Assembly: GCF_009827315.1 (NCBI RefSeq)
Contig: NZ_WTYF01000004.1
Span: forward strand, 868,001-932,000
DNA: 64,000 nt
DNA from: Qipengyuania gaetbuli
GTDB lineage: Bacteria > Pseudomonadota > Alphaproteobacteria > Sphingomonadales > Sphingomonadaceae
Direction of reading: 5' to 3'
Below, piece after piece: positions 43,910 to 52,890 of the stretch (the stretch's first letter is position 1; every line of letters starts with the position of its first letter). The position numbers and the translations under genes were made by a program. Below the pieces are notes generated by a model. That model was not told the DNA's origin. It saw only the letters and a list, made by a program, of their open reading frames with translations, and did no database searches.

Positions 43910-45121
43910 CTAGAAATCGACCGGTCCGTCCAGTTCCTTTACCTGCCACGGCAGACCATGGGCGTTGAGCATGTCCATGAACGGATCGGGGTCCATTTCT
44001 TCCATGTTGAACACGCCGTCGCCGGCCCACTTGCCGGTGACCATCATGGCCGAACCGATCATGGCGGGTACACCGGTTGTATAGGACACCGCCTGGTTGC
44101 CGGTTTCCTCGTAAGCCGCTTCGTGGCTGCAGATATTGTTGATGTAGAAGGTCTTCTCGCCCGATCCGTCGAGCGCCTCGCCGGTGGCGATGACACCGAT
44201 ATTGGTGTTGCCCTTGGTCGTTTCGCCCAGCGTTTCGGGCTTGGGCAGGACGGCGGCAAGGAACTGCAGCGGGATGATTTCCTTGCCCTTGTACTTGATC
44301 GGATCGATCCGAGTCATGCCGACGTTCTGCAGCACGGTCAGGTGCTTGATGTATTCATCGCCGAAGGTCATCCAGAAGCGCGCGCGCTCCATCTCCGGAT
44401 TGAACTTGGCGAGGCTTTCCAGCTCCTCGTGATACATCATGTACATGTTCTTCGGCCCGACGCCTTCGAAGTCGAATTCGACCTTCTTCGCCATCGCCGG
44501 GGTTTCGACGAAATCACCGTTTTCCCAGTGACGCGCGGGCGCGGTCACTTCGCGGATGTTGATTTCGGGATTGAAGTTGGTGGCAAAGGCCTGGCCGTGG
44601 TCGCCGCCGTTGCAGTCAAGGATGTCGAGCTGGCGGATGGTCTTCAGCTTGTGCTTCTTCAGCCACATGGTGAAAACGGATGTGACACCCGGATCGAAGC
44701 CCGAACCCAGCAACGCCATCAGTCCAGCTTCCTTGAAGCGGTCGTGATAGGCCCACTGCCAGTGGTATTCGAACTTGGCCTCGTCCTTGGGCTCGTAGTT
44801 CGCCGTGTCGAGATAGGACACACCCGCCTCGAGACAGGCGTCCATGATCGGCAGGTCCTGGTACGGCAGCGCGAGGTTCACGACGAGGCTGGGCTGCACC
44901 TTGCGGATCAGGTTCACCATTGCCGGCACTTCCTCGGCATCGATCTCGTAGGTCGCCACGTCGACGCCCGTGCGGTCCTTCACCGAGGCGGCGATCGCAT
45001 CGCACTTGCTCTTGGTGCGGCTGGCCAGGTGGATATCGGTGAAGATATCCTTGTTCATCGCCATCTTGTGAACGCAGACCGAGCTTACGCCGCCTGCCCC
45101 GATGACCAGTACTGTCGACAT
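43910..45121 (-). CDS. Carboxynorspermidine/carboxyspermidine synthase (saccharopine dehydrogenase family)
   Basis: A 403-residue enzyme with an N-terminal Rossmann fold (VLVIGAGGVSSVCVHKMA). The family pattern continues with LASRTKSKCDAIA, LALPYQDLPIMDACLEAGVSYLDTANYEP and LLGSGFDPGVTSVF. It condenses a diamine with aspartate beta-semialdehyde using NADPH, giving carboxy(nor)spermidine for NspC. The close match to CANSDH patterns rather than lysine enzymes supports this. Start MSTVLVIG at 45121. A terminator follows, so it is transcribed separately from nspC although on the same strand. Confidence 0.93.
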   Translation of the reverse strand: MSTVLVIGAGGVSSVCVHKMAMNKDIFTDIHLASRTKSKCDAIAASVKDRTGVDVATYEIDAEEVPAMVNLIRKVQPSLVVNLALPYQDLPIMDACLEAGVSYLDTANYEPKDEAKFEYHWQWAYHDRFKEAGLMALLGSGFDPGVTSVFTMWLKKHKLKTIRQLDILDCNGGDHGQAFATNFNPEINIREVTAPARHWENGDFVETPAMAKKVEFDFEGVGPKNMYMMYHEELESLAKFNPEMERARFWMTFGDEYIKHLTVLQNVGMTRIDPIKYKGKEIIPLQFLAAVLPKPETLGETTKGNTNIGVIATGEALDGSGEKTFYINNICSHEAAYEETGNQAVSYTTGVPAMIGSAMMVTGKWAGDGVFNMEEMDPDPFMDMLNAHGLPWQVKELDGPVDF

Positions 45122-45310
45122 GATGGAAACCTCTTGGATGAATTCGATTCTCGCGCGCCCTCTAACGCAATGCCCGTGATGCGCCAAACGATCCGCGAAA
45201 CCTGTTTCCTACCGCGTGCGGCGCAGCGATAGTCGCGCCATGGTGAAACCGCGAAATCCTGCCCCGCCCGCGATGATGCACCGCTTTGCGCAGGCACCCG
45301 CTTTTCTTCT

Positions 45311-45342
45311 CCAGGACCGTGTTCCATGTGTTCCATCCTGTA
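45311..45342 (+). repeat. Interspersed GTTCCAT element, copy 2
   Basis: Same 32-base form as at 13183-13214 (CCAGGA-NN-GTGTTCCAT-NN-GTTCCATCCTGTA), differing only at the four N positions. It lies between the carboxynorspermidine synthase and threonine dehydratase genes and would fall partly inside the latter if ATG 45326 were used as start. Confidence 0.7.
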
Positions 45343-45367
45343 TGCCACGCCGAGGGAGTATCCGACT

Positions 45368-46321
45368 TTGACCGAGCAGCGCGAACCGACCCGTGAAGGC
45401 GTGCTGGCAGCCGCCCAATCCATCGCCGCGATCCTGCCGCCGGCGCCGCTGCTGCCGGTCGAGATCGGGGGCGTCATGGCCCATGTGAAAGCAGAGAGCC
45501 TGCAACCCGTCGGCGCCTTCAAGATCAGGGGCGGCTGGTGGCGCCTGTCCAACCTTACCGAGGAAGAGCGGGAGCGCGGCGTGGTCGCCGTGTCGTCCGG
45601 CAACCATGCGCAGGGCGTTGCCTGGGCGGCGCGTCGGCTGGGGATTTCCGCGACCATCGTGATGCCGCGCAATGCGCCCAAGGTGAAACTGGAAGCGACC
45701 CGCGCGCTGGGGGCCGAAGTTGTGCTCTACGAACGCCCCGGCGAAGACCGCGATGAAGTAGCCGCCAAGCTCGTGGCGGAACGCGGCAGCGTGCTGGTGC
45801 ACGCTTTTGGCGATCCGTGGGTGATCGAGGGACAGGGCAGCGCAGGCGTGGAAATCGAGACGCAGCTCGGCCATGCGCCTTCGCGTTTGGTCGTGTGCTG
45901 CGGCGGCGGGGGGCTTGCAGCGGGGCTCGCCCTCGCCTGCCCGGACAGCGCGATCCACGTGGTCGAGCCGGAAGGCTGGGACATGGTCGGCCGCTCGCTG
46001 GCAGCAGGAGAGATCGTGCGGGCGGGGCCGAACCCGCCCTCCACCATCTGCGATGCGCTGCAGCCCGATGCGACGAAGACGATCAACCTAGCCGTGCTGC
46101 AAGGACGCGCAGAGCCCGGCGTTGCCGTCACCGACAAGGAAGTGCGCGCAGCCCAGCGCTTCGCCTTTGCAAAGCTCAACCTCGTGGTCGAACCGGGCGG
46201 CGCGGCAGCGCTGGCAGCAGCGCTGTCGGGCAAAGTGCCGGTGGATGAGGACACGGTCATCATGGTGACGGGCGGCAATACCGATGCCGCCAGCTTTGCC
46301 GCCACTATAGGTGGCGATTGA
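45368..46321 (+). CDS. Threonine/serine dehydratase family (PLP, fold type II)
   Basis: About 317 residues. The PLP lysine is in VGAFKIRGG, the phosphate-binding loop is CGGGGLAAG, and SSGNHAQGVAWAARRLGI is a family hallmark. It likely deaminates threonine or serine to the 2-oxo acid. It lacks the ACT domain of biosynthetic IlvA, so it is closer to catabolic TdcB/serine racemase-type enzymes. An ATG at 45326 is in frame but overlaps the repeated GTTCCAT element. TTG 45368, with GAGGGAG upstream and the sequence MTEQREPTREGVLAAAQ, fits homologues better. Confidence 0.9.
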   Translation: MTEQREPTREGVLAAAQSIAAILPPAPLLPVEIGGVMAHVKAESLQPVGAFKIRGGWWRLSNLTEEERERGVVAVSSGNHAQGVAWAARRLGISATIVMPRNAPKVKLEATRALGAEVVLYERPGEDRDEVAAKLVAERGSVLVHAFGDPWVIEGQGSAGVEIETQLGHAPSRLVVCCGGGGLAAGLALACPDSAIHVVEPEGWDMVGRSLAAGEIVRAGPNPPSTICDALQPDATKTINLAVLQGRAEPGVAVTDKEVRAAQRFAFAKLNLVVEPGGAAALAAALSGKVPVDEDTVIMVTGGNTDAASFAATIGGD

Positions 46322-46376
46322 CAACCGGCAGCAGGCAAAGCACCTCTGGCGGCCTTACAGGGAGGGAGTTTCACTG

Positions 46377-46808
46377 ATGCAGGCTCAAATGCTCGCACCG
46401 GCTGCGGTGCTCGTCGTATGGTCGCTGGCAATGCTGTTCTGGACGGCGTTTACGCGCTTTCCCGCCATGAAGAAGAGCGGGATGGACCTCGCCAACGCCA
46501 AGCCGGGCGGTCGCGGACAGGACCTCGAAGGCGTCGTTCCGGACAAGGTCCAGTGGAAATCGCACAACTACGCCCACCTGATGGAACAGCCGACACTGTT
46601 CTACGCGGTGACCATGATCATCGCGCTGATGGGAGCCGCCGCCGGTGACGTGACTGCGGCATGGATCTACGTGGGCCTCAGGGTCATCCACTCGATCTGG
46701 CAGGCAACCGTCAACGTGGTGTCGGTGCGCTTCATGCTGTTCATCGCATCGACGCTGGCGCTGCTCTACCTCGCCTATCGCGCGCTCGTGCTCACCCTCT
46801 TCGCCTGA
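46377..46808 (+). CDS. MAPEG family membrane protein
   Basis: A 143-residue protein with four predicted membrane helices. The pattern NYAHLMEQPTLFYAVTMIIAL followed by AWIYVGLRVIHSIWQATVNVV is the signature of bacterial MAPEG (glutathione transferase-like membrane) proteins. GGAGGGAG precedes the ATG at good spacing. A second MAPEG gene follows after 11 bases, clearly a tandem duplication with divergence. Function may involve glutathione-linked detoxification, unproven for this group. Confidence 0.88.
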   Translation: MQAQMLAPAAVLVVWSLAMLFWTAFTRFPAMKKSGMDLANAKPGGRGQDLEGVVPDKVQWKSHNYAHLMEQPTLFYAVTMIIALMGAAAGDVTAAWIYVGLRVIHSIWQATVNVVSVRFMLFIASTLALLYLAYRALVLTLFA

Positions 46809-46819
46809 TCGGGAGAAGC

Positions 46820-47272
46820 ATGATGGATATCGCCCATTCGCCCATCCTCCAGCCCGTCGTGATCCTGCTTGCCTGGACCATGGTGATGTGGATCTGGATG
46901 TACGCCACCCGCATTCCGGCGATGAGCCGCAATCCCAAGCTCGACCCGGCGAACATGGTTGGCTCCACCGGTGCAGGATTGCGCGCCGAACTGCCGGACA
47001 AGGTCAATTGGAAGGCCGACAACTACAACCACCTGCACGAGGCGCCCACCGTGTTCTACGCGGTCGCGCTGGTGCTGGCGATTACCGGCTGGGGCGACGG
47101 GATGAACGCACTGCTGGCGTGGATTTACGTCGGGCTGCGCATCATCCACTCGCTCGTCCAGGCGACGAGCAACAGGGTGCTGGTGCGCTTCGTGCTGTTC
47201 GCCCTGTCGAGCGTGGTGCTGATGGCGCTGATCTTCCACGCCGCCATCGTCACCTTCGACATCCACTTCTGA
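46820..47272 (+). CDS. MAPEG family membrane protein (second copy)
   Basis: A 150-residue paralogue of the preceding gene, with the same four-helix layout and the matching motifs NYNHLHEAPTVFYAVALVLAI and AWIYVGLRIIHSLVQATSNRV. It starts with two adjacent ATGs (46820, 46823) after GGGAGAAG. The two proteins may form a mixed trimer, since MAPEG enzymes are trimeric; that is an inference from the gene pair. It is convergent with trxB. Confidence 0.88.
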   Translation: MMDIAHSPILQPVVILLAWTMVMWIWMYATRIPAMSRNPKLDPANMVGSTGAGLRAELPDKVNWKADNYNHLHEAPTVFYAVALVLAITGWGDGMNALLAWIYVGLRIIHSLVQATSNRVLVRFVLFALSSVVLMALIFHAAIVTFDIHF

Positions 47273-47296
47273 CGCCGGAAAGCGGGGCGGCGGGGC

Positions 47297-48262
47297 TTAC
47301 TCCGCCGCTTCGCGCTCCGCGACTTCCAGCGTGGCGAGGAAGCGTTCCGCATCGAGCGCCGCCATGCAGCCCGTTCCGGCTGCAGTTACTGCCTGGCGAT
47401 AGGTGTGATCCATTACGTCGCCAGCTGCGAAGACGCCGGGGATCGAGGTCTTGGGCGTGCCCGGCTCGACGACAAGGTAGCCACTATCGTCCATCGGCAG
47501 CTTGCCCTTGAACAGTTCGGTCGCCGGCGCATGGCCGATGGCGACAAAGGCCCCGTCACAGGAGAAGTTGCTGTCCTCGCCCGTCACCGTATCGCGGAGC
47601 CGCAGGTACGACAGAGCGCCGTTCTCGCCTGCTTCGAAGCTCTCGACCGTCTTGTTCCACAGGACCGAGATTTTGGGGTGGTTGAGCAAGCGGTCCTGCA
47701 GGATCTTCTCCGCCCGCAGCTCGTCGCGGCGGTGGATCAGCGTAACGTCGTCGGAATGGTTCGTAAGGTAGAGCGCTTCCTCGACCGCGGTGTTGCCGCC
47801 GCCAATCACCGCAACCTTCTTGCCGCGGTAGAAGAACCCGTCGCAAGTCGCACAGGCCGATACGCCCTTGCCGCCCAGTTCCATCTCGCCCGGCACGCCG
47901 AGCCACTTGGCCTGGGCCCCCGTGGCGATGACGAGCACGTCGCCGATGTATTCGTCGCCGCTGTCACCGATCGCGCGGAAGGGCGAACCGTTGGCAAGGT
48001 CCACTTCGACGATCGTATCCCACATCATGCGCGTGCCGACATGCTCGGCCTGCGCCTTCATCTCTTCCATGAGCCAGGGGCCCTGGATGACGTCGCGGAA
48101 GCCGGGGTAGTTCTCGACATCGGTGGTGATCGTCAGCTGGCCGCCGGGCTGGAGACCCTGCACCACGATCGGCTCCATCATCGCGCGCGCGCCGTAGATG
48201 GCGGCAGAATAGCCGGCAGGGCCGGAGCCGATGATGAGCATCTTGGTGCGGTGGGTAGCCAT
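47297..48262 (-). CDS. trxB: Thioredoxin reductase
   Basis: A 321-residue flavoprotein that reduces thioredoxin with NADPH. The FAD-binding GSGPAGYSAAIYGARA, the redox-active CATC in SACATCDGFF, the NADPH motif VIGGGNTAVEEAL and the C-terminal FAAGDVMDHTYRQAVTAAGTG are all present at the usual spacing. Full-length, single gene. Cytosolic redox control. Confidence 0.97.
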   Translation of the reverse strand: MATHRTKMLIIGSGPAGYSAAIYGARAMMEPIVVQGLQPGGQLTITTDVENYPGFRDVIQGPWLMEEMKAQAEHVGTRMMWDTIVEVDLANGSPFRAIGDSGDEYIGDVLVIATGAQAKWLGVPGEMELGGKGVSACATCDGFFYRGKKVAVIGGGNTAVEEALYLTNHSDDVTLIHRRDELRAEKILQDRLLNHPKISVLWNKTVESFEAGENGALSYLRLRDTVTGEDSNFSCDGAFVAIGHAPATELFKGKLPMDDSGYLVVEPGTPKTSIPGVFAAGDVMDHTYRQAVTAAGTGCMAALDAERFLATLEVAEREAAE

Positions 48263-48327
48263 GGTTCAGTCTCTGGTTGGTCTGGGTAGAAATCGAAGGC
48301 GCTATATGGGGAGTGATGGCCCCGGAG

Positions 48328-49107
48328 TCACGCCAGGTACGCGATGCGGAGGCGTTCACGCACAGGCTCATCCACACCTAAGACGCCGGTGATGAAGGCA
48401 TCGAGCGAGCCGTGATCCGCTTCGACCTCTCGCCAGAAGGTGTGAAGGTAGTCCTCATGCACCCCGAGCAGCGCCCTGACCGCGGCATCGTCGAGCTTAC
48501 GGCCGAGCCTTTCCTCGATGCCTGGCACGGATTGGGCGGCAAGCACCTCCATGCTGGGTGCCTCGTTAGTGCGCAGGAATTCGGCCATCTGCCGGTCCCT
48601 GTCGACACCCAGGATATGCAGGAGAAGCATGGCGGCGACGCCCGTACGATCCTTGCCCGCGAAGCAATGCACAAGGCTTGCCCCTTCCCGTTCTGCAAGG
48701 ACGCGCAAATAGCGGCCGAACATGTCGATCATGGCCGGGTTGCGCGGCATGCGCGTGTAGACTGCCATCATCCGCTGGCGGGCGAATTCGGCCGTGGTCG
48801 TGTGTTCGTCGACATCCATGTGCGGCGGGCTCGAGCTGGTTTCGCCCTCGTAAAACACGACCTCGCCGTCAAAGCCTTCCACCCGGCGGCAGGGATGGCG
48901 GTCACGCTCGCTCTCGCCGCGAAGGTCGATGACGGTGCGGATATGGAGTTCTGCGATCGCCCGCAGGTCGCCATCGCTCGCATCCACGTGCTGGCCCGAA
49001 CGCCACAGCAGGCCGGTCTTCACCCGCGCACCCTCGCCGGTCACCCACCCGCCGTAGTCGCGGAAGTTGTGAATGCCGTCGGTGCTGATGAAAGGATCGC
49101 GAATCAT
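48328..49107 (-). CDS. Tyrosine-protein phosphatase (DSP/PTP family)
   Basis: A 259-residue phosphatase. The P-loop HCFAGKDRTGVAA gives CX5R with the catalytic Cys and Arg. NFRDYGG near the N-terminus and LLWRSGQ are typical of bacterial tyrosine phosphatases of the Y_phosphatase3 type. The start MIRDPFIS at 49107 is chosen over 49143, which adds only a proline-rich leader. Possible substrates are phosphotyrosine proteins or phosphoinositide-like compounds. Confidence 0.9.
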   Translation of the reverse strand: MIRDPFISTDGIHNFRDYGGWVTGEGARVKTGLLWRSGQHVDASDGDLRAIAELHIRTVIDLRGESERDRHPCRRVEGFDGEVVFYEGETSSSPPHMDVDEHTTTAEFARQRMMAVYTRMPRNPAMIDMFGRYLRVLAEREGASLVHCFAGKDRTGVAAMLLLHILGVDRDRQMAEFLRTNEAPSMEVLAAQSVPGIEERLGRKLDDAAVRALLGVHEDYLHTFWREVEADHGSLDAFITGVLGVDEPVRERLRIAYLA

Positions 49108-49245
49108 GCCGGCGGGTGTGGCAGGCGCAGGCCCGCCTCGCAATGCGGGCTAGTGGCAAACGCGTAAGCGCGCGGAAGGGATGATTTGGGGCTTGCAGGG
49201 TTATCGCGGCGGCGGACCGGGAACAGGGAAGCTGGAGAATTTTGA

Positions 49246-49704
49246 ATGGCGCGCATCCTGATAGTAGACGACGATGAAATCGTGGCCGACATGGCGAGCA
49301 AGCTCTTGTTCGATGCAGGCCATGTCTGCGGCTGGGTTGCCGATGGTGAACGCGCGCTCGAAATCCTCAGGTGGCGCAGGCCCGACCTGCTGCTGCACGA
49401 CCATGACATGCCGGGCCTTACCGGGGCACAGGTTCTGCGCTCGCTGCGCAGTTCGGTGGAGACCTACGACCTGCCCGTGATCATGTTTACCGGCCTGACC
49501 GGGGCGGAGGACGAACAGCACGCCTATTACAACGGTGCACAGGCCTTCATCCGCAAGCCCTTCAACGCGAAGATGCTGCTGCACGAGGTCAATCTCGTCC
49601 TCAAGGCGCGGGCCGAGCGGCCGCAACATCGCTCGCTCAGCGAACATCTCGAACAGGCAGCAGGTCGCTGGCGGGACTCGCCCGAAAAGCGGATAATGCT
49701 CTAG
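49246..49704 (+). CDS. Single-domain response regulator
   Basis: A 152-residue receiver domain with a short tail. Acidic pocket ILIVDDDE, phospho-acceptor Asp in LLLHDHDMPG, Thr in IMFTGLTG and Lys in RKPFN are all present. There is no output domain; the C-terminal 30 residues are polar. GGAG lies upstream of ATG 49246. It could act as a phosphate sink or CheY-like regulator. Convergent with otsA, whose stop overlaps by four bases. Confidence 0.92.
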   Translation: MARILIVDDDEIVADMASKLLFDAGHVCGWVADGERALEILRWRRPDLLLHDHDMPGLTGAQVLRSLRSSVETYDLPVIMFTGLTGAEDEQHAYYNGAQAFIRKPFNAKMLLHEVNLVLKARAERPQHRSLSEHLEQAAGRWRDSPEKRIML

Positions 49705-51098
49705 CGCGCGCCTGCTGCGTCGAGATCGCGCAGGAAGTCCTCCGTCCAGGACTGAACGTTGTCGTCGCGCACCGTGCCGATCAATTTCTCGTACCGCTCC
49801 CGGCGCTCCGCCAAGGGCATGTCCAGCGCGATGCGGATCGCGTGTGACAAATCATCCGGACTGTGCGGATTGACGAGGACGGCATCACCCAACTGCGCGG
49901 CCGCCCCGGCAAAACGCGACAGGATCAGGACGCCCGGATCTTTGGGATCCTGAGCGGCGAGATATTCCTTGGCCACCAAGTTCATCCCGTCACGTAGCGG
50001 GGTGACGAGTCCGATCTTCGATGCCCGAAAGAATCCGAACAGTTGCGCATGGCTGTAGCCGCGGTTCACGTAGCGCACCGGGACGAGGTCGACTTCGCTG
50101 CGAGCGCCGTTGATCTGGCCGGCCTTGCGTTCGAGCAGGGCGCGTATTTCCTTGTAGCTCTCGACGTCCTCGCGGCTGGGTGGCGCCACCTGTACGAAAA
50201 CAAGATCGCGCACCCGGTCGGGATGGCGGTCGAAGAAGCGCGAGATTCCGTCGAGCCTTTCCGGTAGCCCCTTGGAATAATCCAGCCGGTCGACGCCGAT
50301 CATGGCAGTGCGGTGGCGTGTCGAACTCATCAGGCGCTGCTGCGCCTGGCGCGCCTCACCCGTTTCACCAAGAGCGCTGAAGTGATCCCAGTCGATACCG
50401 ATGGGATAGGCCCGCGCCACAGTCGTGCGGCCCTCGAGGGTCACCGCGCCGCTGTCGTCGTCGACCTCTGCCCCGAGCTCGGTGCGACAATAATGCAGGA
50501 AGCTTTCGAGCCATTCCTTGGTCTGGAAACCGAGCAGGTCGTAGTGCAGCATCGTGCGCACCAGCCGCTCGTGAAAGGGCAGAGACACGAACAGCCGGGT
50601 CGGCGGCCACGGAATATGAAGGAAGAAGCCGATCCGGTTCTTTAGGCCCCGCGCGCGCAGGCGCTCTCCGAGCGGGATGAGGTGGTAGTCGTGGATCCAG
50701 ACCACATCCTCCGGCTCCACCAGCGGTTCCAGCATCTGCGCGAAGCGTTCGTTGACACGCTCGTATCCCTTGCCCGTCTCGCGTTCGTATTCGGCAAGGT
50801 CGAGGCGATAATGGAACAGCGGCCAGAGCGTCGAATTCGCATAGCCATTGTAGTATTCGTCGACATCGCGTTTCGACAGGTCGATCGTGGCGGTGGTGAC
50901 CCCGTCAGTGGTCTGGGTGGAAATTTCGCCCGTCTGCTGTTCGACTTCCTGTCCGCTCCAGCCGAACCATACGCCGCTGCGCTTTTTCAGGGCAGCATTC
51001 AGAGCCCCAGCCAGACCACCTTGCGCCCCTGCCGCCCCGCGAGCCTTGGGGACAGCCACGCGGTTCGATACCACCACCAGGCGCGAAGTCTCCCTCAA
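49701..51098 (-). CDS. otsA: Trehalose-6-phosphate synthase
   Basis: A 465-residue GT20 enzyme making trehalose 6-phosphate from UDP-glucose and glucose 6-phosphate. Motifs: SRLVVVSNRVA at the start, VWIHDYHLIPLG, VDRLDYSKGLPERL and LVTPLRDGMNLVAKEY. The start is a TTG at 51098, one base after the GH15 stop, so translation is coupled. Last gene of the otsB-GH15-otsA operon. Trehalose serves as osmotic and desiccation protectant. Confidence 0.96.
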   Translation of the reverse strand: MRETSRLVVVSNRVAVPKARGAAGAQGGLAGALNAALKKRSGVWFGWSGQEVEQQTGEISTQTTDGVTTATIDLSKRDVDEYYNGYANSTLWPLFHYRLDLAEYERETGKGYERVNERFAQMLEPLVEPEDVVWIHDYHLIPLGERLRARGLKNRIGFFLHIPWPPTRLFVSLPFHERLVRTMLHYDLLGFQTKEWLESFLHYCRTELGAEVDDDSGAVTLEGRTTVARAYPIGIDWDHFSALGETGEARQAQQRLMSSTRHRTAMIGVDRLDYSKGLPERLDGISRFFDRHPDRVRDLVFVQVAPPSREDVESYKEIRALLERKAGQINGARSEVDLVPVRYVNRGYSHAQLFGFFRASKIGLVTPLRDGMNLVAKEYLAAQDPKDPGVLILSRFAGAAAQLGDAVLVNPHSPDDLSHAIRIALDMPLAERRERYEKLIGTVRDDNVQSWTEDFLRDLDAAGAR

Positions 51099-51099
51099 G

Positions 51100-52890
51100 T
51101 CATCTCACCTCGCTCCAGGATTTGGACAGCAGGCCTGCCGAATTGATAATACCGACCAGCGAGTAGGTCTGGGGAAAGTTGCCCCAGAGTTCGCCCGTCT
51201 CGTAGTCGAGATCCTCGCTCAGCAGGCCCGAGCGGGTCGTGTGGCTCAGCATGGCGCAGAACAATTGTCGTGCTTCCTGGCTGCGGCCGGTCAGGTAGAG
51301 AGCCTCGATCAGCCAGAAAGTGCACACATTGAACGCCGTTTCCGGCGCCCCGAAATCGTCTTCCGCAGCATAGCGCAGCATGTGGTCGCCACGCCGCAAG
51401 TCCCGTTCGACCGCGGCAAAGGTCTTCAGGAACCGCTCGTCGTCGGGCTTCAGAAATCGCAACTCGACCATCTGGAGCAGGCTTGCATCGAGATAGTCGC
51501 TTTCGAAGCTCGCGCCGTAGTGCTGGCCTTCCTCGCTCCATGCGTTGGCTTCGATCTTGGTGCGAATGGCCTCCGCGCGCTCTTTCCACAAGGCGGCGCG
51601 GTCGTTCTTGCCCAGCTGCAAGGCCACGTTGGCAAGCCGGTCGCAGGCAGCCCAGCACATGACCGCAGAATAGGTGTGCACCTCTTGCCGGGTCCGGAAT
51701 TCCCACAGGCCGGCATCCGGTTTGTCATGCTTGGCCCAGGCTGCCTCGCCCACCTCTTCGAGGTGCTCGAAGTCGGTCTCGTCCGCCATTCGCAGCAATC
51801 GCGTATCGAAGAATGCCTGCGCGGTTGGCATGACGATCTGGCCATAGCAGTCGTACTGGACCTGCTTGTAGGCCGCATTGCCCACTCGCACGGGCCCCAT
51901 GCCGCGGTACCCCTGGAGATGCGGCGCGAAGCTTTCGTGCAGTTCCGCCTCGCCCATGACCGAGTAGAGCGGCTGGATCTGTCCGCCGCGGGCCTGGTCG
52001 ATGATGTTGCGCAGGTAGGAGAGATACTTCTCCAGCACATCGAGCGCGCCCAGGCGGTTCAATGCCTGCACGGTGTAATAGCTGTCGCGGATCCAGCAGT
52101 ACCGGTAGTCCCAGTTGCGCTCGCTGCCGGGCGCTTCGGGCACCGAGGTGGTCAGCGCGGCCACGATCGCGCCGGTTTCCTCGTGCTGGCACAGCTTGAG
52201 CGTGATGGCAGAGCGGATGACCTCTTCCTGCCATTCGAGCGGTATGTGCAGGCCGCGGACCCAATGTTGCCAGTACTTGCGGGTATTGGCCTCCATTCGC
52301 CGCAATTCGCTTCGGAGGTTGCCCACGAACGGCTCGTCCGGGCCAAGGAAGAAATGCTGGTCACTTTCCACGCGATAGCTTCGCCCCTCAAGCACGTAGC
52401 CGACCGGTGCATCGGTCGAGAGGCGCAGCGTTTCGTCGCCGATGCGATAGCGCACGTGATTGGTGCCGTTGGTCGTCGTCGCCTCGCCAGCCCCGTAGCC
52501 GTGCATGGGGGCCAGCCTGACACGGACCCGCGGTGCGCCGGCGACGGGCCGGATGATGCGAATGAACGCCACGGGGCGGTACATCCGGCCCGAACCTTCG
52601 AAACGCGGGGCAAAATCGGTGATTTCCAGGGCGCTGCCGTCCTCGGCCTCCAGCCGGGTCACGAGGACCGGCGTGTTGCGCACGTAATGCTGGGCGGCGG
52701 AAACCTGCCCTTCCAGTTCGAACCGCCAGACGCCCTGATCCTGCCGGTCGCCGTTGAGGAGTGCGCAAAAGGCCGGATCGCCATCGACCCGCGGGATGCA
52801 TCCCCAGACGAAACCACCCGTCTCGTCGACGAGGGCGCTGACCTGGCAATTGCCGATGGGTGACAGTTCGAGCGAGCTTCCTATTTCCAC
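51100..52890 (-). CDS. Glycoside hydrolase family 15 (trehalase/glucoamylase-like)
   Basis: A 596-residue (alpha/alpha)6-barrel hydrolase. The catalytic regions RNWDYRYCWIRDSYYTVQAL and DYETGELWGNFPQTYSLVGI are clear; the N-terminal part is the beta-sandwich of the GH15 group. Its place between otsB and otsA suggests a GH15 trehalase rather than a glucoamylase. The start is probably GTG 52890, with GGAG six bases before it. This overlaps the otsB stop by ten bases, which fits coupled translation. Confidence 0.92.
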   Translation of the reverse strand: MEIGSSLELSPIGNCQVSALVDETGGFVWGCIPRVDGDPAFCALLNGDRQDQGVWRFELEGQVSAAQHYVRNTPVLVTRLEAEDGSALEITDFAPRFEGSGRMYRPVAFIRIIRPVAGAPRVRVRLAPMHGYGAGEATTTNGTNHVRYRIGDETLRLSTDAPVGYVLEGRSYRVESDQHFFLGPDEPFVGNLRSELRRMEANTRKYWQHWVRGLHIPLEWQEEVIRSAITLKLCQHEETGAIVAALTTSVPEAPGSERNWDYRYCWIRDSYYTVQALNRLGALDVLEKYLSYLRNIIDQARGGQIQPLYSVMGEAELHESFAPHLQGYRGMGPVRVGNAAYKQVQYDCYGQIVMPTAQAFFDTRLLRMADETDFEHLEEVGEAAWAKHDKPDAGLWEFRTRQEVHTYSAVMCWAACDRLANVALQLGKNDRAALWKERAEAIRTKIEANAWSEEGQHYGASFESDYLDASLLQMVELRFLKPDDERFLKTFAAVERDLRRGDHMLRYAAEDDFGAPETAFNVCTFWLIEALYLTGRSQEARQLFCAMLSHTTRSGLLSEDLDYETGELWGNFPQTYSLVGIINSAGLLSKSWSEVR

